A DNA stretch of 64,000 nt, from positions 16,543,224-16,607,223 of the forward strand of contig NC_092463.1 of NCBI RefSeq assembly GCF_047495875.1. The letters run 5' to 3'. Source of the DNA: Pithys albifrons albifrons (Eukaryota; Chordata; Aves; Passeriformes; Thamnophilidae). The position numbers were made by a program, and so were the translations under genes. How positions within the stretch are numbered: position 1 is the first letter of the stretch; each line of letters starts with the position of its first letter. This document shows positions 1 through 14,907 of the stretch, piece by piece. Under the pieces are notes generated by a model. It did not search any database, had not been told where the DNA came from, and worked only from the letters and a program-made list of their open reading frames with translations.

Positions 1-3000
1 CTCCCAATGGCTTCCTGCTTTTGTACTCTGCTATACACTGTGCAGACTGTTCCTAAGGAACCCAAGGAGACTAGAATTAAACACTTGACAGATGAGCTTG
101 AAATGTTGATGTTACATGCCTGAAGACTGGAAAATATTGACACCTGCTGTGTTCTTCCAGTTCTGAACACAGATTATTCTTTCCCCACTTTCTCAGTTCA
201 ACAGTGTAATTGATACTTGCAACATCTCTTCCTGTGGAGACATTGCAAAGAGTCCTCAGGGCATTTCCTCCTCTTGTTCTGCTAAAACTAAGGATTTCCC
301 AAGGACAAGCACGTTGTCAGACTTGAGCCATGGTACATTCCTGACTGTTCTCAGGTCTTCCGTCGCCTTTGACTCCTGGTACATTTTCGGAGACAAAATA
401 TCACCCCTGCTCTTGGAGTGAGAATCCCCTTCTGTACCTGGCAGCATGTTGTCTTTTGGCACAGAATGAATGTGTTTCTGGAATTGCCTGTACAAGTCTC
501 ATATGTCTAACTAGAGCTTTTGGCTGCTGCAGACAGCACATAGATGTGACTAATAGACTAACTGGAACAAAACAAGTGCTGGTACTGCCTCGGCTGGTGT
601 CCTGGTAGGTTGCTAACATGTCCTTGTTTGGCAAAACACAGCATTCCTTCCTGAGTGCTTTCCCCTTCTTGCTGAGCTGAATTCAGCAGCTCTGAGAAAT
701 AACAAAATCCTCCTCCACATGCATCTCAGAGAGAAGCTGCTGAGGTCAGGTTTTGAAAGCTGCTCCCCGTGAGACCAAAGGTACATAGTTCCTGCTTTTT
801 AGCCCAAGTGTTGAGTTTTACAGCACCTTGTCTGCAGTGGCCTAATGTCTTGTACTGCCCTCTTCTCTGGTAATGTGAATAAATCACACAGAAAAGATGT
901 CTGTGCTCTGCTTTGCTGATTAATACATGGCACTCAGGTTGCTGCTAACAAATGGCACCAGGGCTGGCCTCAGGGAAGAGGAAGGAAAGCTGAAAGATTC
1001 TTGTCAGGACACATTCATGGTCTCAGATGTCCTCTGTTTGCATAATCTCATCTTCTCCAAATTTGATTTCAAGTCAGGAAGAGCAGCCTCCCCACCTCAG
1101 AGAACTGATGTGTTTGTTTAGTCTGTGTCCTCCTTGTGTCTGGAGTGCTTAGAGTGCTGACATGCAGATCCTTGTGTTTGAGAGGCTCTACAGAAATGAG
1201 CACATCTGGGGACCTGTGTGGTGCTGGTTGCACAGCTTACACTTACATGAAATCATCCATGGGCACAAAGACCAAAAAGCAATAACTAGTAATTACAGCA
1301 ATGCAAGAATGCAAAGTTGAAACCAAGCAAATGGGCAGGGATTTGAGCTTCAGACACATGAGGAAATCTCATGTAAGGCTTCAGCTATGTGTCTGTGTTA
1401 TGTATCTTTGCAAATTCTAACGTTATTTAGGATCACATTTACATTCTTGAAATAAGTTAAAGTGTTTATACTCTATGTGCTGTTCATAGCTCTTATAAGC
1501 AATTCCACTGCACTTTTTTACTTCAGTATTTTTCTGTCTATGTTTCCTTTCTCTGTATTTAAATGCGACAACCAACGTTGTTAAGATGTTGCATTGCATG
1601 TGGCTGGTGGCTCAGGACAGAGCCAGGAACTGGTTAAGTTCTTGGTTCAGACAAAGTCAGGCAGAAAGATGAGGGTTTTTACCCCTGTCCACAGGCTGTC
1701 TCTTGATGAGCCCTTCTAGGGTTTTGTCTCTCATTTTCCCTGCTGTAAAGTGAGTTGGTGGCAAGTGCTGCCTTTGTAAACCGGGAGAGATCTCCAAATG
1801 AGGAATGTTGTATGAGAGCATAGGAGGATTGCTGGTATGTCCTGAGCCAGAGCCTGCCACTGAAACCCACTGTTCCTTTGGTCAGTTCGCTGAGGGTCTG
1901 CTTCAGCTTCCTTGGCCGTAGAGTGAACCCCTATTGGGTAGCGCAGGGAGGATGGAAGAATCTTTAACGTGTATGAAACTTTGTGTATTTGGAGAGGTTT
2001 GTATAAATGACATGTACATCAGTGATAGAAGCCTGGATTTGCTATGAGCATTCTATCATCTGCATTTAGCTAGTTGAAAAGTCTAATCTTACTATGTACT
2101 CTGTGGTTTATTTTTTTTAATCATTGAAAATACAAGCTTGTTTTCATCTACTAGGAAGCAGATTAGTAAAGTTTTGACTGAAAGACATGACTGCATGTCT
2201 TAGAAGTCTACTAATCACCCTTGAAGTATTTAGCTTTCCCAGACCTGCAGATACGCTCCTCGTTTTGAAAATACCATGTCTCTGAATGCCTTCTGTTGCC
2301 CTGACTTTGTTACAGCATTTTCGGTCTGTGAAAAAGAAAAGGAGTACCCAGATTCCCAAAGCCTGGAAAAAGGTCATTAAATAGATCAGATGAAAAGGAA
2401 ATAGCATGTCTACTAAATCAAAGATGTTTTATACAAACCATGATGGGTCATGCTGAGAGCTGCCTAGCTTGTTGAGCTTAGCAATGTTTCTCTTCTTGGA
2501 AATTAGCCAAGAATTCAGCTCTTTCCATAATGTTCTAATACACCTTCAGAGCAAAGTTCAGATCCTACACCTGGTGTATGAATCTGGCATTCTTCTGACT
2601 GGGTAGTCTTTAATACTTCTTTGATTACAACATAATTAAGAATAGAATTTAGCCTGTGATTTTACTTACCCTGTTAGTAGCATTTTAACTCTTTTGTGCA
2701 GGACATTGTAGAGCATAAGATTTCAACATATATTTGCAGTATTGTCACACACCAAAAAGTGGGTTGAAAGACAGTAAGTAGGTGCACATCAAGCAACTAT
2801 TTACTTCTCAAAGAAGTGCATTTTCTAAGACACAGATTGTTACTTTTCCTTTGGGAAAGGATCTGTTGGATACTGGGATTGACTTTGAACACAAGGGGAA
2901 ATTTCCTCTACACTGATCAGATACTCTGAGCCACAAAACCCAGCAGTTTTCTAAATGGATGTGTCTGTGTGGTTCAAGGTATCTTCCAGAGGTTCCATCT

Positions 3001-6000
3001 CTAAGTCACTGTCATGGGTCCTCTCACTGGCTCTTGTGAAAGGGAAAACCCTTATTAATTCATTACCACCTCAGAGAGCTCACAGCCCCTTTTGTGTTGG
3101 GCAGCTAAAGGGGTGGAGATGATGTACTCTGGCCTTCTAGGAGTCTGCATCCACTGTATTTGTTGGTGTAGGTTCAGTATGGCTGGGGAATTGTGGGCAG
3201 TTGACCAGGAGCTGGAAGAGCTTCCTACACAACTCAGCACCTGTTTTCTTAATGATCCAGTCTGTGGCTGTGCTATAGCTCAGTTTTCTTCAATCCACTC
3301 ACGATATTTGAGGCTTCTTCCTATTGAGGTATTATTTGGCTTTTTCATATGCACTTCATTGAGGGAACTAATAAATGTAACAGATTTCTTCACAACTTCC
3401 AGCTTGTTAGATTGGTTAACAAGGAGAAACGTAAAAAGGATCCAGCTACTAAGGGAAAAGAGAAAGAGTGTATAAGCTTGAGTTTTGGTGAAGGGACTTG
3501 AGGAAGGACCTGGTTTTAGAAGTGCCATGATAGGGGTTTATCCTTGAGAAAGCTTGTGACCAGATGGCAGTGTAAGTGCGAAGGCAAGGTCAGGAATGGT
3601 GTCAGGCTGAGTTAGAGGAGGAGGTGGGACTCTGTGGTGGACTAAAAGGACAACCAGCAACGTGTGAAAAGACCTGAGAGCTGCCCTTTAATTAAAAACC
3701 CCCCAGGATGAGAGGGCCTAGACAGTGAATGTTTTGCTACTTTCATCAAAGGGAGGAGATAAAAAAAGAGATAAATGAAGACACAGCCATTACATGTAGA
3801 AAGCACAGAAAATTTTAGAATGTTTAAATTTTTAGGGAAAGTACCTCCTATGCATCTTAAATCCCACTAACTGATTTTTAGGCATTACAGAGATAGCTGT
3901 TATATCAAGCCTTAAATGGATAAACCAATGGGATGAAAAGTCTCCCTCAGTATGATCGATCCTTGTATCAGCAGATAGGAACCGCATGCAGAGGCTGGTA
4001 GAACTCCTCCAGCCCAGTGCAGCACAAAGAGAGAAACATAAAAAACATTCCCCTTACTGCCTGAGTTTGTGCTAGTTGGTTAGGAGGGAACAGGAGGGGT
4101 AATCCAGGACTAGTAAGTTGTTAGAAGCAGTGGGTAGAGACAGGTATGTCCAGAAGTGATTAATTTTAAACTGCTGAATGTATTAGGTAAATCACTGTCC
4201 AAATGTGCCCATTTCCACTGGCTTCATTGGTACACAGACAGCTTGCATAAACAAGTTGGCTGGAGCTAGGTGAGATGAACTCCCTTTTCTGTCACAATTA
4301 TCCATTGGCACATGGCTTCTTGGAGCTCAAAGCCAGACTCAGGAGGCTGCTGTCGCAGTGTGACTGGCTCCTGGTGCTGCCATGTGTGCTGGCACATCAG
4401 GCAGGGACTCTGCTCTGATGGAGTCGTCCTTCCTCCTTTTGCCTCTTTTATTACCATCTCCCTCCTGCACAAGTGTTACTGGGGGAGATCAAGTGCTGGA
4501 CTTCCTGCTTTGAAGCATTGAGGTTTTTATGGAGTAAGTGGCTTCTAGCTGCTGCTAGCTGCTTGACATGCCCACATGGGCATGGATTGCACCAAAGATG
4601 CACCCAAAGACCCAGTCTCACAGCGCCAGAGAAGATAGAAATAGAAGCCACTTTGTCCTGGGTACTGCTGGAAGTCTGGCATTTTAGTCCTGGATACTTC
4701 TGGAAGTCTGGCATCTTAGCAGATAACGTCCAGATAACACCTGTCAGCAGTGTGGAAATAGTGTCAGCTTCCTAAACCAACACAGTTTCATGGTAGTGGG
4801 TAAGGACTGCTGGTCGTTGCCTCCTGGTATTTTCTCACAGGTATTGCAGTTTTGATCAGTATTGGCATCCAGTGTGGGAATGCTCTTCCATGGACTATGT
4901 ACCCAGAGAGCTTTGCAGTTGTACAGGAAGAGAGTTGTATGGGGCTGTCTGAAGACTTTTTAACAACAGAAACTAATCCAATTTAAACAAAGTGGGGTGT
5001 GTGCATTCCTGTGCTGTAGTTATACTAACATAATTAGAAGAGAAAAACATACACCAGCAAAGCTTTCCCACATTGATAGGTTTATGCTTTTTTTCTTTCT
5101 GGTGTTTAAAATACACATAACTTGTTTGTCTCAGAAGTTATTTCTTCTCATTGGTTTTGGAGTGGGCCCAATCCACCTCACTTTGGAAAAATTATCAAAT
5201 TGTACCAGTCGCTGTGTTGGGCAGCAGCCTTGGTTGGTGTGCCCTACTCCAGTTAAGGCATTGCAAACAAATGCAAAGCAGAATCCTTCAAGACCAGAAC
5301 TAATGTTTCAGTTACATTTTTCCTGAGTATTTTAGGACTGTCTACTAGTCGTCTGTAAGATCTTAATTTGAAAATACAAAATGTTTGTGAATAAAATCAT
5401 GTTCATTTGAGTTTGTTCTTTCCACACTACAAAGTGCAAGCACTGAATGGTGATCAGTGTAGAAGGTAAAAGTCCCACACATGCTAGAAAATTTTGCTAA
5501 CCTGTGCAAAGACAGTGTTAGGCCAGGACATTATCTTCTTTTTACATGTAAATTTTGGGACCATGATAATTTGCTTATGTTGTTGAGTTGATAGTTAAGT
5601 CTTTGCTTAGGTGTCTGTAAACAGTTCTTTCCACTGTTGTTACTGAAATGCCATGTTCTTAGGTTTCATCCATGGCACAAGAAGAAGCACTTTGCTGTTA
5701 TATAGTTGTGTTCTGTGTGGCTGCTTTACATAATGGAACTCAAATGAAATCAATGGTCCCCAAGTCTCTGGCAAATCCTTTTGACCTCAGAACACAGAGG
5801 TGGTTCCCCAGCATAGCTGATGGGAGATGCCCAACCACAGCCCTGCTCAGCTGTGCAGGGGCAGTCATGAGCCTCTTCTGTTACTTGGTGTTATCCTATG
5901 ATCTTCCTGTGTCTCATAGATCTCCATGTAAACTCTTGCGCTTCTCTTTGTGTCCACATATGTGTGAGTTGGTAAAGTAACGAAAGGCAGGTAGTTGCTC

Positions 6001-9000
6001 ACATTTCCTCTGTCATCACTAGTATGCTTTGGAACAGGAGCCAAAAGTCATATTCCTTCCTGGCTCGAGCTGGGGCACAGGTGCTACAGAAGTCCTGCTG
6101 TACTCTGAAGGCTTGATCTAGGAGCTGATACAGCCAGAGCCGCATCCCGTGTGTCTCTGGGATACCTCTCTACCTTGGAGGGAGTTCAGTCACTCTTTTG
6201 CACTCCTTGTGGGTTGCTGCTTTGCCTCTGACCCAGCATGTATAGATAATAAGTGGTATTTACTGAAGGCATGAGACATGCATTGTGCAGGCTCTCCCAG
6301 GATTTAGCTTCCAAAAGCTCATTAAATTGATCTGATTAAGGGCCATCAACCCTCTTAGATTAGAGATATAAAGAGCTTCAGTGGGCTCTGCTCTTCTGGG
6401 TACTCTAATATCTTCAGATGAACTCTGTTGTGGACAAGAAAACGCTGCCTGTCATGTCTGTCATCATGCCCCCTGCCATGAATGTACTTTCCAGTGTTCT
6501 TCTATTTCATTAGACAATGTGCTCTTTATAATACAAGGAAAGACTGATTCTTCAACTGAGAGGAAGTAACTGTTTTAAGAGGTACATGTAAATAAATTCA
6601 GTAAGGATTTCAGCATTGAGCTTTCACAGCCTACCTTAGTTTCTTGGCAATTATTAGCATCCCACTGTATGGAGCAACTGGTGCTCTTTCTGCTGTCCAT
6701 TTCTCATGTGCATCAGGTGCTTATGAGGAACTTTGGTGCTACATTCAAGTATGAGGGCCCTGGTGCTCACATCTTTCATTCAAGCTCCAACACATAGTGT
6801 ATAACAATAATACTTGCTCCAATCTGGTGGTCCCTGGCCATTTTCAAGCTCTGAGTGTGTATACAGGGAATTGCACACCACTATTTGTTCTAGACCACAG
6901 GGACCAACCTCCCACTGTCTCCTGTCCTGAATGTGTGTAGTTTGCAAGTGGAAGTTTAGCTTAGAAGTTGTTTTGTACTATCTTAAGTAGTTTCTTAGCT
7001 CTGTATTTGGGAGAGGAGGCATGAAAAAGCTGCATCTAGACCATTAAATACCTTTTGTATTTCACAGGAAGGAGTTGTATTTGAACACTGTCTCTTGGTT
7101 CTGAGACTCATTTGTCATTTGACAAAATAGAATTGTCCGTGTTGGTAAGAGTACTAAAACTGGGGGCTTCTGTCACTTGAGAATGGCAATGCCAACTGTA
7201 ATTCCTGTATTCTAAATACATAGGTAAGCATTTGAAACAACATATACAAATTAATCTTTAGAGACAGTTGAGTTGGTTTCATTTGGGATTCAGGTATTCA
7301 CACTGATTCTGACATTTGCATTTTAATATAGAGCAGACATGCAGAGTAGATTTTGCATTGTCTCTCTTCTGGAATTGCCTTTGGGGTTTCACAGATAGCA
7401 GTACTTTCAATGCCAAGGTTCTGAGTGGAACATTATTGGGGTAAAAATGCAGAAAGCGCTTCTTTGAGTTTTGGTACTGCTTCCCTCTTCTAAGGAATAA
7501 ATGTTACTGTTTCAACAAAAGCTGTTATAGCAGGTTTTCTGCATCCTTCATCCTTACTTATATTATAGTTTTACCTTCTTTACACAGAATCTTAGAACCA
7601 CCAGAAGGTTTATTTTCTTCTCCTGGAAAGCTGGTCTATTTGTCTCCTTTTTCTGTGGTGAGGTGTTCTTGGCTTTTGAACTTCCACTGCAAAGCTTCCT
7701 GTCCCTTGCATTTGTGAGGTGGTGGGTAACTGACCTGTGGAAAAATGAGGCTATTTGATGATGGACATACGTCCCAGCCTTTACTCTGTCTCCTGAATGA
7801 GGTAATTTTTCACCTCCTAACTTGTTACATTGCTGTGAGCTTTATTGGCTGTCAATGCCCATGTCTCACCACAGGTCTGTTTTAACTGAAGGCAAGTCTG
7901 TAGCTGACAGGTACCTGTGAGGCTCCATCACTACAAGTAAGCTGAATGCTTCTTTGCAAAACTTGCTTCTTTCAGCCTGAGCACCCGAGAGAGGAGGTGA
8001 ATTCCCTTCAGAAAGGAGCATTCTGCTCACTAAAGAAAAGTGGGCATAAGATGACAGTCTAGATTCAGAAGGTGCAGGAGGATCCTATACAGGCTGTAGC
8101 TTTGTGAACTCCATCAGGTTGGCTTTACTGTGACTTTTGCCTTTATTTTTTTCTTTATATTTTCTCTTCAAGTTACACTGATTTCCTCATGTTCTGAAAC
8201 CATAATTAGCACTCCTAAATTGCATGGAAATGGCAAGTTATTTGGAGTTTTTTTGAATAGTTTCTTGTTTACATTCAGTTGAGAGATTTCCTCATTCGCT
8301 CCCCAGATGTTTCAAAATAACTATTTTATTAAAAGCCAAGACTGTTGCTCAGCAGATGTTCCATTTAACATAGGTAGATATTTGGTGCACAGTTCCTTGT
8401 ATGTCGTGGTAGGGTAAGCTTGAAATTGTGCCCTCAAAGCTGAGTTTGCTCTGCCCTCTTGTGTCTTTAGATTGTGCTGCCAAATGGTCCCCAAATACAG
8501 CTGCTTTATCATGAGAACTGGAATTTTCCCCGCTCAGACTAATGAGTAAGATGCAAACACACAGATATTCAGATATTCACTGATTTTTCAGGGAAGAGTA
8601 CAGATTAACATATGTTTCAACTAAATCTACTCTGCCAATATTTGTCATTCACACACATTTGTGAGGGAAAGGGACAACAACTTGACAGTATTTTTAATAC
8701 AGCTCAGAAGTGCTGAAATAAACTTGTTAAAATTGTAGGATTTCAGAACAAAATTTTTGGGTTTATGAAGCTTCAACTGAAAAATTACCTGCTAGAGGAA
8801 GGGGTGAAGTTCATGGGAACTGGACTGCTGTGAAGTTGGGGTTGGCTTAGCTTGTCTGACTCTTGGACATACCAAGTTTTGACCTTAGCAGAAGTGACAG
8901 TCCAAAGTTAGAAGTTTATAGTCATTAAAGGGATTCCAAAGGGCAAAGAACTCCAGTCGTAGCGGTTTAAGATACCTTTGATAAGATTCAGCTACATGCT

Positions 9001-12000
9001 TTAAAAAAAACGTTTTCAGCTTTATTGTGGGGTTGGTTGGTTTTTTTGTTTGAAAATGAACTTAGGAGGCAGGGGTGAGCTGGAAGTTCAGATTTCCTCC
9101 CCTTGTTGTATTAGGAGAAAAAGACATTGCCTTGGCCATGTATCGTCTCTATCCCCATAGGAACAGAGTGCCGTGGTGCAAGCTGGTGGAAGCCACAGTG
9201 AAGCAGAGTTTACTGAAAATATTTTATTTTTAAAGAGTCTTAAATGTTTCCAAATCACAGAGCCAACTATTCTGTTAAAGAGTGGCTTTTCTCAACAAAG
9301 TAGGAAGTTTAGAATTTGTTATGGTGTGCTGTAAATCTTTCTGATAGTTTAAGGCTTAACATTTGCTCCATGAGCGTTGGATGATAACTGGCCTGAGCCA
9401 GTCCTGATTTGGACATGGATGTTTTTCTGCCTAAGGGTGTTTACACCAGAGACCAGCACTTTTCAGAAACAGCTTTGTCATTTTTCTGCATAATAATTTT
9501 CTGTGTGATGTGGGGATCGTGTACCCAGTTTCTTCAGAAAATAATTCTGGCAACCTTTCCAGCCACAGAGAGCAACTCAGGCACACGCTGTGCTCCATCT
9601 GGAACTGCTAAGCAGAATTAGGGGATGTAGATGTGCCAAGTCCGTTGCACACCTGGGGGACTGCAGGCCTCCTCTTGCGCTCCTTTGACAAACTACATCT
9701 TCGCTCCACTGGTTTCAAAATTCACTGGACCAACTGTTTTTACCTTTCCTTGTCCTTAGCGTGTTTCCCTTTTGGTCCTCCTGTTACCTTCTGTGCTAAC
9801 AGTGCAGTACTGAGCCTGGTCAAAAGGGAGGATGTTCTTTAGCAAACACTGTCTGGTTTATGTTTTTCCAGTAACACCCTCAGGAGTTTGGTTGCTGATG
9901 CTTAGACTGAAGCTTCAAACAGGCTATTGTAATTGCTCCAGTAGCATCAAAAAGTCTTTTTCCTGAAACTCCTTGAACCAACTCCCATAAACCCTGTCTC
10001 ACCAAGACGAGGTGAAGGCTTATCCACACTTTGCAAATGGGAGGTCGGAGATAGAACATGTTTGGTGAGTGAGTCATGGTCTTGTGGCAAGAGGCTGGTG
10101 GTGCTGGGAATAAATATTCCTTTTTCAGCCTGTCTACTGTGCTTCCTAATCCCTAGGTTAGATAATGAAGGATGGTGAAGTACGAGGTAGGGAAACCTGT
10201 TGAAACTGTAAATCTGAAGATAAATGGGCAGTGGCCTCCTCATGGTTTGTTGTTTTTTTTTCTAGACACAGATTTTGAGCTCTACTCACAGATGGCCATG
10301 AATTCTCTTTAAACGTCTTCTCTGAAGACAAGAAAATACAGTTTGTTGATCTATGAATGCAGAGCATTGGGTCTGCAGTCTATACTTGTTTCCTTACAGG
10401 TTCAGAATCATAAGGACCAAAGAAATCTGAATAGGGCACTATTTTATGGTTCTTCTGTTTTTGTGGTTTATTTTTTCCCCACGGTCATCCACAGCTGCCC
10501 TCTGTGTCAGTAATTCTCAAACCTTTACAGTACAAGGATTATCAAAAACCATCCAGGGACTGTCTTATACAGCCCTTTTTACTATCAAGATTTGGTTTAA
10601 CTGGGATCAGCCATGCATTACTGTTATTTTTCCTCTATCTGTTTTGCCTGCCTGCTGAATGGGAGTGTGTGTTGAGTGTTTGGCTTCTTGTGCCTTCTTC
10701 CTTTTGAGGGTTTGGGCATCCTGTGACTGTTTGGCAGTCTGTCTGCAGGCCATTGTGATGCACAGGCCTTGAGTAGAGAAGACTACCCAGCATCTCTCAC
10801 TAAAGTAAGTCCTGAGTATAAAGATTTCCACCAATTCTCACTTGCCAGAAAACCTTTCCCCAAGCAAGTTTTTAGTCTGTATCTTTCCCATTTTCACATC
10901 CCATTGCTTCTGTCATTATTGTTGAACTTCACCTGGAGTTATCCCCTCCTGGCACTGACTCCTTGGTTAGCTGTATTGCTCATCCTCTAAACTGGCCTTC
11001 ATCAGCCAAGTCTTCCACCTTCATAATAATGTTGTTGCTCAATGGGAATGGGACAATGCTCTGACAAAGCTCACCCCACAGCAGGACGTGCCAGAACTGA
11101 CTGCCCTGGTACTGTGATTGCTTCCTTGCTGTCTTCAGGGGTTCCACTGCAAATGCTGCTCCTGCATTTGCAATGAACATGATCCCAGCCATGATCTCCA
11201 TTCAAAGGTGATGGAGGCATAAAGTGTAGGTGTAGCAGTGGAAGAATAGAAGTAACAGTTAGAAAAAAAGAACAGTATAGGTGAGAAATGGGAGTGAGAA
11301 AAAATACAGAAAGTAAGAAAGATGAGAGAGAAAGAGAGAGCTCCCTGTGAGATCAGCCAGTCTTGAAGAAAAGGGAGAATATTTGAAGGCAAATACAGAA
11401 AGCAGACACCACAAAGTTTGTGCCAAGGCATACAATAAAAATGAGGACAAAGATGGGGGAGGAACAGAGTGACAGAATTTTGACTTTTAAATTTAATTAC
11501 AATATGTTGATTCTAACAACAAAAGTGCTACAGATACTCTGGGTACTTGGCTGAAGTGAGAGCTGAACCCTCTCCTGATCTGAAGAATCTTTCCTTATTG
11601 CTGTTAGGCTGGCAGTTTGGGACGTGACAAGGTCCACCTGGTGTCCTGGCCATATTTCAAAGGCAGAACTCTCAGAGACTACCAGGCTGTTAGAAAAGAA
11701 AGGAATACCATTCTCTAAGTGTGGACTATAGTAATGTACAGTCTCTTAATTCACAGCAGTCCTTTGACTTATGGACAGATTTTTCCTGCTGATATCTTCA
11801 ATTCAGCATAGGCTACATGAAGATAGGGTTAATAATTGTGGATATCTGTTTATTGTGTGATGAAATGTATGCACCCAAAGGGAGGGAAGAATTGCCCGAG
11901 TTTTTGTTTCAGATCAAATTTGAAAAATATAGATATTGCATTTGTAATAACCCATTGGGATTTAAGGTCACTTGTCCATAGCCAAGGATGGCTAAGGCCG

Positions 12001-14808
12001 AGTCTTTTCCAAACTTGCTGTTTTAGAAGGAGGCTCTCCAGTCAGCAGCATCTCAATGCACAGCACGGAACTGAGCACTGATGGTAGAACAACTGCATCA
12101 GCTCCTGGTGCAGGTTCTGCGTTGTTCCAGGTCTGTGTCCTGACATACAGAGTCACTTCTGCCAGCAGTGCATGGCCAGTGCAGCTCCATGGGAGGTGTG
12201 CTATGGCTGTGCCCTCATGCTGTGGTGGTTCTCAGACTGCTTTTATGAAAGTGCTGGGTCCACACTAGGGCTCTAAAGTGCAAATGAGAATATTCCTTGG
12301 TTTTAGGCTGAATTATAGGCTGTAGCATCCATAGGGTTAGAGTTAGGTGGAGAGAGGATCACATCACCCTTCCCACCTCTGGAATGTTACGATTATTTGT
12401 TTGTATATATTTACTCTTGTTCTCTCTGGCAATGGTTTCCCATGGTGTCTTGTCACAGCTGGTTCATGAAGAAGCAGTGCCCATGCCAAGGGTCCAGAAC
12501 ATGATCACAGCTCAGTAAGTTCACACTAAAACAGCTTACCTTGGCAGGAGGAGAGGGGAGGGTTCAGTGTATCCCCACATGTTCATTTGCACCACGTGGA
12601 TCATATGGTGTAGTTCCATGCTGGTGTAAATCAGTATAGAACTGATGCTCAGCCATTGAATTAGGTCTGTGCTGGACCTCAGTGCAGAGAAGGTGTGCAG
12701 AGACTGCTGCCACTCTGATAGCAGGAGTTTGGTGATGAGAGAAAGCTTTAGCATGTGTTTACCACCCTGGGAAAGAGGAGAGAGTGGAGGACTGGAGCTG
12801 GAGGATTTCTTTTTAAACCTACAGCTGTCTTCAGAATTTCAGTATGCAATTAAACTCAGAGTGGCAGTTTTCTAGCTATAAGCTGTACTGAAATCTTGTG
12901 TTGAGCTGGGGTTTGTTTGTCCTCAGGTCTGGCTCTGAATTAATGGTTTGTTTTAGAGGTTTCAGTGGGCTGGAATTGCCTTCTTGGAGAAAATGCCAGT
13001 GGTGTGCAAAGTCAGCGGGAGCACTTTGAGATGCTAAGAGTCTTCTCTGCTACTTTTTGTTGATCCAGGTGGTCTTTTCCAAGTACAAAGTCAAAGAAGT
13101 TACTGTTTGCCCCTTCAATCATCTCCCCATGCGAGTGTCATGTAATCAGAAGGAACACTGAATCCTCCTTGTCTCCCATTCCTGTTTGCATAGCAGAGAA
13201 AAGGGGAGAAGTGAGATGGAACCATACGTCCCTCTGCATCTGCACTCTGAAGGCAAAGTTATTTGTGAGCCTTAAGCATGTGGGTGGGAGAGCTGCCAAG
13301 CCAAAGTTGTTCCAAAGTATCTGTAATCTAAATCTTATTCCTTAAATTCATCCAACTTAGGAACTTTAGTCTGGCAAAGGCTTGTAAATATTACAGTACC
13401 TGTCACTTTTGGATGCTGCTTTCTATTTTCATAGCACCAAACTGAAAACTTTGAAGTCTGGGATGTTTTGTTTAGCTTTGTAGAGGTTGACCTCAAAGCA
13501 TCAATCTTTATGCTCCTTTTAGAGTGTATGAAAATAGCCTTTTCTTTTCTCAGAAAACTTCTTGTAGCAACAGCACTGCTAATGGTCAGAGTTCTCAGAT
13601 ATTCTCAAAGCCCTTAGGATGTATTGAGATGTGTATATCAAAATACACAGAATTTTGCATCTTTGTAATCTTCAGTGATTGTTTTCTTTATATATATTCT
13701 TAAAATTAAGTGAAAAGCATTAATCCAAGCAATATTAAGTGATTTTTGGATGCATGTCTCTCTCAGAGTATATAGTTAACTTTGCTGGAGTTTTAGTTCA
13801 CATGTACTTTTCAGTTTCTGCACAGACTGGCCTCCACCTGTTCAGATTCTCTGTGCTCATTAGGTTAAATGTGGATGGTATTAACAGTCACATTTTGCTT
13901 ATTTTCAAGACAAGTTGCTGGTTTATATAAATCTGTGACTTGAGTTTGCCAGATACAATTGCTCCTGTCATTTGTACTTGTCTCCAGTTGCTTCTTGGAG
14001 GAAGGTGTCACACTGTTTCTCTTGAAATAAGTCTAAGAAATGAGTCCTGGCAGACCTGTTGTGAATTACGCTCAGTACTGTGCAGCTAACTCAAGTTATA
14101 ACGTAACGCATTGGTGGCTCCAAAGTTTACCTGGCCACAGCTAAAACTCCATGAAGGTAGTAATTAAAAGACTATGCCCCTGAGGAGGTAAACTTGGATG
14201 GTCGCTTGTACTTGGGTGTTGTTCTTCATCTGGACTTTGTCAGTGTGTGCACAGCTCTTGTCTGAAAATTTTTGGGCCTGCTGACCTCTCCTGGGACAGC
14301 AGGATGTGTTGCATGACTGGCACCCTGTCTGAAGTAAATCCTCACTGGAATCTGCCACTGGAATAGCTCTGCAGGAATGATGGTTTTGTGAGACTGCCTA
14401 GTCCAGTCACATTTGATGACCGTTCAATTTTTTGTAGAATGCTTTAGAAAATTATAATTGAAGGCATAAAGTTAAGAGCTGAGATCCAATTTGCTTTTCA
14501 CCTCACTGGCTAAGTCTTGTGCAGCTGCATGTTCCCAAGCCAGTGATCATTTTTGCTGCCTAACTGTGCAAACACTGGCTTTATATTTCCATTTAGATTA
14601 TCTGAAAATTAGGCCGTTCAGAAGTGTCCATTTCTTCTGAAATGTTTCCAGAACCCCAAATTCAGTCTTGACTTACATCTGTCTGGTGAATTAATATCAA
14701 CTGTTAAAGTGGACTCTCAAGAAGCAGTTAGTATGGAGAGAGCTGGTGATGATGCAGCTGAGAAGCTAAACCCCTCATCTCCATTTGAGTCTGTTTTTTG
14801 TCTTGCAG
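1..14808 (+). other. ITPK1: ITPK1 intron (5' part of window)
   Basis: There is no exon I can support in this 14.8 kb. I looked for the residues that should precede DERICSPP (human LLDRSKSYELIRKIEAYMED) and found no plausible coding match, so the previous exon is probably outside the window. The sequence is moderately AT-rich, with only short, chance-level reading frames and one 32-bp tandem duplication near 4.7 kb. I recognised no transposable element; old ones may be missed by eye. Confidence 0.7.
4656..4719. repeat. Tandem duplication, two 32-bp copies
   Basis: Copies at 4656-4687 and 4688-4719 abut exactly and agree at 29 of 32 positions. Both contain CTGGAAGTCTGGCAT and end in TTAG. This is a small local duplication inside the large ITPK1 intron. 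No function is evident. Confidence 0.9.
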
Positions 14809-14907
14809 ATGAGAGGATCTGTTCACCACCCTTCATGGAGCTGACAAGTGCCTGTGGAGAAGATACCTTGCAGCTTATAGAGAAGAATGGACTGGCATTC
14901 CCATTCA
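14809..14907 (+). CDS. ITPK1: ITPK1 coding exon (about human residues 122-155)
   Basis: This 99-nt exon is preceded by a TTTTTTGTCTTGCAG acceptor and followed by a GTATGT donor. It finishes a split Asp codon, then reads ERICSPPFMELTSACGED and on to EKNGLAFPF, closely matching the human stretch at residues 123-154. It opens and closes in phase 1. This segment forms part of the ATP-grasp central domain. It is the first exon of the gene found in the window. Confidence 0.95.
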
